Assembly: GCF_022829585.1 (NCBI RefSeq)
Contig: NZ_JAKSYC010000322.1
Span: 1 to 44,826, forward strand
Reading direction: 5' to 3'
Source of the DNA: Methylobacterium sp. J-026
GTDB lineage: Bacteria > Pseudomonadota > Alphaproteobacteria > Rhizobiales > Beijerinckiaceae
Length of the DNA stretch: 44,826 nt
The translations under genes and the position numbers were made by a program. Positions 40,864-44,826 of the stretch are shown in pieces. Position 1 is the stretch's first letter. Every line of letters begins with the position of its first letter. The notes under the pieces are model-generated. The model ran no database searches, had not been told where the DNA came from, and saw only the letters and a program-made list of their open reading frames with translations.

Positions 40864-42210
40864 TCAGGCCAGCATGTGGGTGAGCAGCGCGCGGAGCTGG
40901 GCCGGCTTGACCGGCTTGCGCACGAGCTCGGCCCCCGCCGCCGTCACCCGCGCCTCCACCGCGGCGGAATGGTCTGCGGTGGTCACGATCGCCGGGAGCG
41001 GATCGGCGCGCAGGCCCCGCAGATAGGCGGCGACGTCGAGGCCGCAGGCGCCGTCGTCCAGGTGGTAGTCGAGGACGAGGATGTCCGGGCGCGCCGCCCC
41101 GGCGGCGATGGCCGCCCGCACCCCGGCGAGGTCGCGGAAGGTCGAGACCCGGGCGTCCCAGTTCTCGAGCAGGCGGCCCAGGGCCTCGGCGGTGGAGGCG
41201 TCGTTCTCGACCACCAGGACATGGGCCCCCGAGAGGCGGGTCGCCACCGGTGCCGGCGGCGCGGCCGCGGCCGGGACCGCGCTCAGGGGCAAAACCAGGC
41301 TGACGCAGGTGCCGTGGCCGGGCCGCGAGGCCAGGGTCAGGGGATGGTCCAGCGCCTGGGCCATGCGGCGGACGATCGACAGGCCGAGGCCCAGGCCCGG
41401 CTCCTCCCCGCCGCCCGAGCGGACGCCGCCGCGGAAGAACTCGTCGAACACGAGGTCGCGCTCCTCCGGGGCGATGCCGCAGCCGGTATCGGTGACCTCG
41501 ATTCGGACGCCGCCGGACCGCCTGCGGGCCGCCAGGACGATCCCGCCGGTCTGTGTGTACCGGACCGCGTTCGAGACGAGGTTCTGGAGGATGCGCTGCA
41601 GCAGCACCACGTCGCTGGTGACGGTCAGGTCCGGGCAGCGCACCGCCAGGCGCAGGCCCTTGCGCTCGGCGAAGGGCTTGAAGCTCTCCGCCAGCTCGGC
41701 CAGCAGGCCGGGCAGGAAGACCGCTTGCGGCTGCGGCCGGACGATGCCGGCATCGAGCTTGGAGATGTCGAGGAGCGTCTTGATCAGGTCCTCGATGGTC
41801 TGCAGCCCGCGCTCGACCTGACCGGCGATGGTGCGCGCCTCCGGCGGACCGTCGAGGTCGGCGAGCGCCGAGATCGACAGGCGGGCGGCGTTCACCGGCT
41901 GCAGCAGGTCGTGGCTCGCCGCCGCCAGGAAGCGGGTCTTGGAGCGGTTGGCGGTCTCGGCCTCCTCCTTGGCGGCGGCCAGGGCCGCGTTGGAGCGTTC
42001 CAGCCGGTGCATCAGCCCGGTCAGCTCCTCGGTGCGGGTGCGGACGCGGCCCTCCAGCATGATCGCGGTCTGGAACAGCGAGTAGGCGCTGCCGCGCTGG
42101 TCCATGCTGCGCTCGACATGGGACATTAGCGCCGCGTTGATCCGCTCGAGCTTCGCGATCCGCCGGCGCAGGGCGGCGTCGGTCTCCAGCCCGTTCGGAT
42201 GCGTGGTCAC
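40864..42210 (-). CDS. NahK-like hybrid histidine kinase/response regulator
   Basis: A 448-residue soluble sensor kinase. The N-terminus is a coiled coil (KLERINAALMSHVERSMDQ, MLEGRVRTRTEELTGLMHR) without a PAS domain. HisKA follows with phosphoacceptor His100 (FLAAASHDLLQPVNAARL), then HATPase_c (ILQNLVSNAVRYT; DTGCGIAPEE; GLGLGLSIV) and a receiver with Asp381 (ILVLDYHLDDG). The coiled-coil and H-box sequences closely resemble the kinase group that includes Pseudomonas NahK. GTG 42210 overlaps the FIST-gene stop (GTGA), so the FIST protein is very probably its input partner. The output is unknown. Confidence 0.88.
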   Translation of the reverse strand: MTTHPNGLETDAALRRRIAKLERINAALMSHVERSMDQRGSAYSLFQTAIMLEGRVRTRTEELTGLMHRLERSNAALAAAKEEAETANRSKTRFLAAASHDLLQPVNAARLSISALADLDGPPEARTIAGQVERGLQTIEDLIKTLLDISKLDAGIVRPQPQAVFLPGLLAELAESFKPFAERKGLRLAVRCPDLTVTSDVVLLQRILQNLVSNAVRYTQTGGIVLAARRRSGGVRIEVTDTGCGIAPEERDLVFDEFFRGGVRSGGGEEPGLGLGLSIVRRMAQALDHPLTLASRPGHGTCVSLVLPLSAVPAAAAPPAPVATRLSGAHVLVVENDASTAEALGRLLENWDARVSTFRDLAGVRAAIAAGAARPDILVLDYHLDDGACGLDVAAYLRGLRADPLPAIVTTADHSAAVEARVTAAGAELVRKPVKPAQLRALLTHMLA

Positions 42211-43430
42211 GACGCGGCTGGCGCCTCGCCGGAGGCCGCCAGGCTCTCGTCATTGAGGTTTCTGCCGATGGCGATGCCCGTGAAGGTCTGGTTCAGGTGC
42301 ATCGCCCGGTACTGCTCGCCGAAGGTCTCGAAGCCGACGACGTTGTAGCGGCGGTAGAGGTCGGTGATGCCGTGGCGCACCTGACGGCTCTCGGCGTCCA
42401 GGCGGCGCAGGACGCATTCGAAGCCGATGATCAGGTCGACGCCGCCCAGCACCCGGTCCAGGCGGGACAGCTCGGCCCGGGTCGAGGCGACGATGTCGCG
42501 CGGCTCGGCGAGCGTCAGCACCACCCCCTCGTCGACCGCGCAGAAGAAGCTGAGCGAGCCGTCCTCGTTCATCCGCCGGATCGAGCGGCAGAAATACTCG
42601 CCGCCGACCTTCACGGCGAGCGGATAGGCCGCGAAGCTCATCGGCGACAGGCCCTCGGGGTCCAGGCCGATCGCCATGGCGTATTCCCGCGCCGCCGGCT
42701 CGGCGTTGAGTTCGTGCACTGTGCGGCGCTCGCCGTCCGAGGCGGTGACCACGAACTTGGTCCGGGTCGGCTCGAAATTGTCGCTCTTGAAGATCTCGAC
42801 GGCGAAGTCGGTCTCCACCAGCACGAGGATCGCGGCCTTGCGGTGGATCCGGCCGCCATGCAGCATCACCGCGTCCCGGAAGCGCAGGTCGTCGCCGGCC
42901 GAGCCCCCGACGATCGGGATGCCGTCGAGGGCCCAGGCGATCGCCGACACGACGGTCTCCTCCGCGTTGGCCAGCCCGTCGATCAGCGACAGGGCGAAGC
43001 GGCGGCCGGTCGGGGTCGGATCGCCCTCGCGGCCCTGGTCCAGCGGATCGAGGGTACGGCGCAGCCCGCGCACCGCGGAGGCGGTGCGCTCCACGTCGAG
43101 GTGGTCGATGGCGTCGAGCACGGTCGAGACGATGCGGAAACGCTCGGCGGGGAACGCGATGGCGACGAGGCCGCGGTCGAGGCCGCCGGCCGGCGCGATG
43201 CCCCCCGACATCGAGCAGCCGGAGACCGGCACCGCGGGGAACCGGGCCGCGAGTTCCAGGGCCAGGATCGCGGCATCGTAATCGGCCGAGAAGAACACGA
43301 CGATCTGCGACAGACGGGCCTCACGGATCGCCCCGGCTATGTCCGCGACCGCGTCGGTGGCCGTGGCCGCCTCCGTCCAGGCCGTCCAGATGCCGCACAG
43401 ATGGCGGCGCACACCCGATCCCAGAGCCAC
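42207..43430 (-). CDS. FIST-domain sensory protein, NosP-like
   Basis: A 407-residue protein with FIST N-terminal (about 30-225; VVFFSADYDAAILALELA, VSGCSMSGGIAP, IPIVGGSAGDD) and FIST C-terminal (about 245-385; AREYAMAIGLDP, DLIIGFECVLRRL) domains, ending in GFETFGEQYRAMHLNQTFTG. FIST proteins bind small ligands; NosP members bind haem and sense nitric oxide, and are encoded next to the kinase they inhibit. The 4-nt overlap with the NahK-like kinase gene here repeats that arrangement. Whether this protein carries the haem-ligating histidine cannot be settled by eye. GTG 43430 is chosen. Confidence 0.87.
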   Translation of the reverse strand: MALGSGVRRHLCGIWTAWTEAATATDAVADIAGAIREARLSQIVVFFSADYDAAILALELAARFPAVPVSGCSMSGGIAPAGGLDRGLVAIAFPAERFRIVSTVLDAIDHLDVERTASAVRGLRRTLDPLDQGREGDPTPTGRRFALSLIDGLANAEETVVSAIAWALDGIPIVGGSAGDDLRFRDAVMLHGGRIHRKAAILVLVETDFAVEIFKSDNFEPTRTKFVVTASDGERRTVHELNAEPAAREYAMAIGLDPEGLSPMSFAAYPLAVKVGGEYFCRSIRRMNEDGSLSFFCAVDEGVVLTLAEPRDIVASTRAELSRLDRVLGGVDLIIGFECVLRRLDAESRQVRHGITDLYRRYNVVGFETFGEQYRAMHLNQTFTGIAIGRNLNDESLAASGEAPAAS

Positions 43431-43563
43431 GTCTCACCCCCTGCGGCCCCCCTTGGCGGACTTGTCGTCCGCTCTCCCGTGTCGCGGGCCGAGTATGTCG
43501 CGCGCAATCGACCGGCGCAACGGGGTGTTCCGCCGGCCAATACCGGGTGTCCGGCGCCGGGCC

Positions 43564-44145
43564 TCACTTCATGCACGCATCCTCGGCCTTCTCGAAGGCC
43601 GCGGGCTTGGGCTCGTGCTCGGAGGGGCGGTTGCGGCCCAGCGCACCATCCGCGCGGGCGCGCAGGTAGGTGTAGATGTCGGGCATGTAGCACATGACGT
43701 TCCGGTTATCCCCGAAGGCCGGCATGACCAGTTCCTGGGCGGCGTTCACGTCCCTCTTGCCGCCGACGATGATGCCGGCGAAATGCGCGTAGTCCATACC
43801 CTTCAGGGCGTCGACCAGGGAGGGCGCGTAGGTCGAACCCATGCCGTCCGGCCCGTGGCATACGATGCAGTTCGCGCTGTACCGGAGGTAGCCCGACATC
43901 GTGTACCAATCGACCTTCTTGCCGTTGTCGGTGACGTGATAGGTCGGATCGCCGTTCTTGTCCGTGTATTGGCCGTCCTGCACCTTGGCGGGCTGCGTCG
44001 GCCCGTCGCTCTTCAGGTCGGACGAACCCGCGGGGGTATCCGGGGCGGCGGCGGGAGGGGCCGCCGCGGCCGGAACCGTCCAGAGGGCCATGGCCGCAAA
44101 CCCGGCCACGATGGTCCCGGCAACCCCGTTCGATGCGTACCCCAT
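43564..44145 (-). CDS. Periplasmic c-type cytochrome, methanol-metabolism-related type
   Basis: A 193-residue exported cytochrome with a signal peptide (about 1-29) and one haem-binding CIVCH (93-97) in GYLRYSANCIVCHGPDGMGS. Met141 (VMPAFGDNRN) is the likely axial ligand. Two more cysteines (152 and 191) may form a disulphide, giving the four-cysteine pattern of the family annotated as methanol-metabolism-related cytochrome c (TIGR03874 type). It may accept electrons from a PQQ methanol dehydrogenase, as XoxG does for XoxF, but no dehydrogenase gene is in the window. ATG 44145 is chosen because AGGAGG lies 7 nt upstream; ATG 44151 has no room for it. Confidence 0.82.
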   Translation of the reverse strand: MGYASNGVAGTIVAGFAAMALWTVPAAAAPPAAAPDTPAGSSDLKSDGPTQPAKVQDGQYTDKNGDPTYHVTDNGKKVDWYTMSGYLRYSANCIVCHGPDGMGSTYAPSLVDALKGMDYAHFAGIIVGGKRDVNAAQELVMPAFGDNRNVMCYMPDIYTYLRARADGALGRNRPSEHEPKPAAFEKAEDACMK

Positions 44146-44310
44146 GGGCATTCCTCCTGCCGCCCACTTGCGTCCTCGCGGTGGCACGGTCGGGGGACAA
44201 CGGCGATCGGCCGCGCCGGGCGCAGGGTCCCGCCTTCACGATTTCGCGTTGCCGCCCGGGCCGCCCCCGGGCCCGGCGCTGTGGCGGTCTTATCCGCGTT
44301 GCGCACAGCG

Positions 44311-44325
44311 TTAACCTTTTGTTAA
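44311..44325. promoter_or_regulatory. CtrA box 1 (TTAA-N7-TTAA)
   Basis: TTAA at 44311-44314 and TTAA at 44322-44325 with a 7-nt spacer (CCTTTTG) match the alphaproteobacterial CtrA consensus exactly; the left half extends to TTAACC. It lies 72-86 bp before the transglutaminase-like peptidase start and in the divergent region with the cytochrome gene. Confidence 0.65.
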
Positions 44326-44365
44326 TCGGCGGATTGCCGCCGGGCCTCCGGCGTGAGAGCTTTCG

Positions 44366-44380
44366 TTAACGAGAGCTTAA
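44366..44380. promoter_or_regulatory. CtrA box 2 (TTAA-N7-TTAA)
   Basis: TTAA at 44366-44369 and TTAA at 44377-44380 with a 7-nt spacer (CGAGAGC): a second exact match 55 bp after the first, only 16 nt before the peptidase ATG. Both boxes are AT-rich islands in very GC-rich DNA. Confidence 0.65.
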
Positions 44381-44396
44381 CGGTTGAGTCCCGGCG

Positions 44397-44826
44397 ATGC
44401 GGTTCGCGGTTTCCAAGGTGCAGGGACTGGTTTCCCGCTCTGCATCCCGTCGGCTCTCCCGCGGCTGCCGCGCGGCGTTCGTCCTGGTCCTGGCGTCTCT
44501 CGGCCTGGGCGGCGTCGCGGCCGAAGCCCAGACCCTGGCGAGCCTTCCGGCGGAGGTGGGCGCGCGGATCCAGGGGGAGGCGAAGCCGATCGCGGCGTGG
44601 GTGACGTTCTGCCAGAGCTACGGGGCGGAGTGCGCGGTGGACCGGAGCGAGCCGGCGCGGATCAGCCTGACGGCGTCGACCTGGGCGACGATCGTGTCGG
44701 TGAACCGGCGGGTCAACAAGGCGGTCGAGCCGATGACCGACCAGGATCACCTGCACGTGGCCGACCGCTGGGACCTGGCCGAGGACGGCATCGGCGACTG
44801 CGAGGATTTCCAGCTGCTCAAGCGCC
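44397..44826 (+). CDS. Bacterial transglutaminase-like cysteine peptidase (3' end missing)
   Basis: The first 143 codons of a BTLCP-family (DUF920) periplasmic cysteine peptidase; the gene runs off the right edge. An N-terminal signal (AAFVLVLASLGLGGVAAEAQ) is followed by WVTFCQSYGAEC, WATIVSVNRRVNKAVEPMTD and the catalytic segment GIGDCEDFQLLKR with the nucleophile Cys135. The His and Asp of the triad lie beyond the window. LapG, which cuts surface adhesins, belongs to this superfamily, but most alphaproteobacterial members have no known substrate. ATG 44397 is chosen from the signal peptide. The two upstream CtrA boxes suggest cell-cycle or developmental control. Confidence 0.88.
   Translation, partial: MRFAVSKVQGLVSRSASRRLSRGCRAAFVLVLASLGLGGVAAEAQTLASLPAEVGARIQGEAKPIAAWVTFCQSYGAECAVDRSEPARISLTASTWATIVSVNRRVNKAVEPMTDQDHLHVADRWDLAEDGIGDCEDFQLLKR

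Overview
The window looks like chromosomal DNA of a high-GC alphaproteobacterium, most likely Methylobacterium or a close relative. This is an inference from several signs: very high GC, frequent GTG starts, an alphaproteobacterial-type LexA box (GTTC-N7-GTTC), two exact CtrA boxes (TTAA-N7-TTAA), a SWIB-domain protein, paired PRC-barrel proteins, and a cytochrome of the methanol-metabolism-related four-cysteine type. No rRNA, tRNA or CRISPR array was seen. Coding density is high, and most unexplained open frames are antisense shadows caused by GC-rich codon use.

Layout. 1-3.8 kb: arsenic resistance, with arsH facing away from an arsR-arsC-arsB-MFS operon across a perfect inverted-repeat operator. 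4.0-6.2 kb: a DUF6502-DUF5666 pair read leftward. 6.2-7.6 kb: an accessory patch with small membrane proteins, a broken outer-membrane beta-barrel gene and a secreted phospholipase A2-like protein. 7.65-13.4 kb: grpE, glnD, a membrane-anchored TAXI binding protein and recX. 13.5-17.9 kb: a DNA-repair and toxin-antitoxin cluster. It holds brnT-brnA, a radical SAM DNA-repair protein with a LexA box next to its start codon, an overlapping DUF4130-UdgX fusion gene, and an MNT/HEPN toxin-antitoxin pair; polA follows. 21-24 kb: a TonB-dependent receptor behind a cobalamin riboswitch. 24-33 kb: a hybrid histidine kinase, a quinone oxidoreductase, adenosine kinase, an MFS transporter, glutaminase and an ABC exporter. 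33-40.4 kb: MFS and PRC-barrel genes, a lipoprotein, DUF2721, SWIB, an SDR and a DHA2-type MFS pump. 40.9-43.4 kb: a FIST protein and a hybrid histidine kinase overlapping by 4 nt, an arrangement like NosP/NahK nitric-oxide signalling. 43.5-44.8 kb: the c-type cytochrome and a divergent, truncated transglutaminase-like cysteine peptidase, with both CtrA boxes between them.

The most interesting unit is the apparently SOS-controlled radical SAM/DUF4130-UdgX operon. The LexA box overlaps a predicted -10 element placed so that the transcript would be leaderless. The two genes overlap (TGATG), DUF4130 and UdgX are one polypeptide, and two inverted copies of a palindromic intergenic repeat lie in frame near its N-terminus. 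Other candidates are the CtrA-box promoter, the FIST/kinase operon, the GTGGGA-rich divergent promoter of the DUF6502 locus, and the repeat elements.
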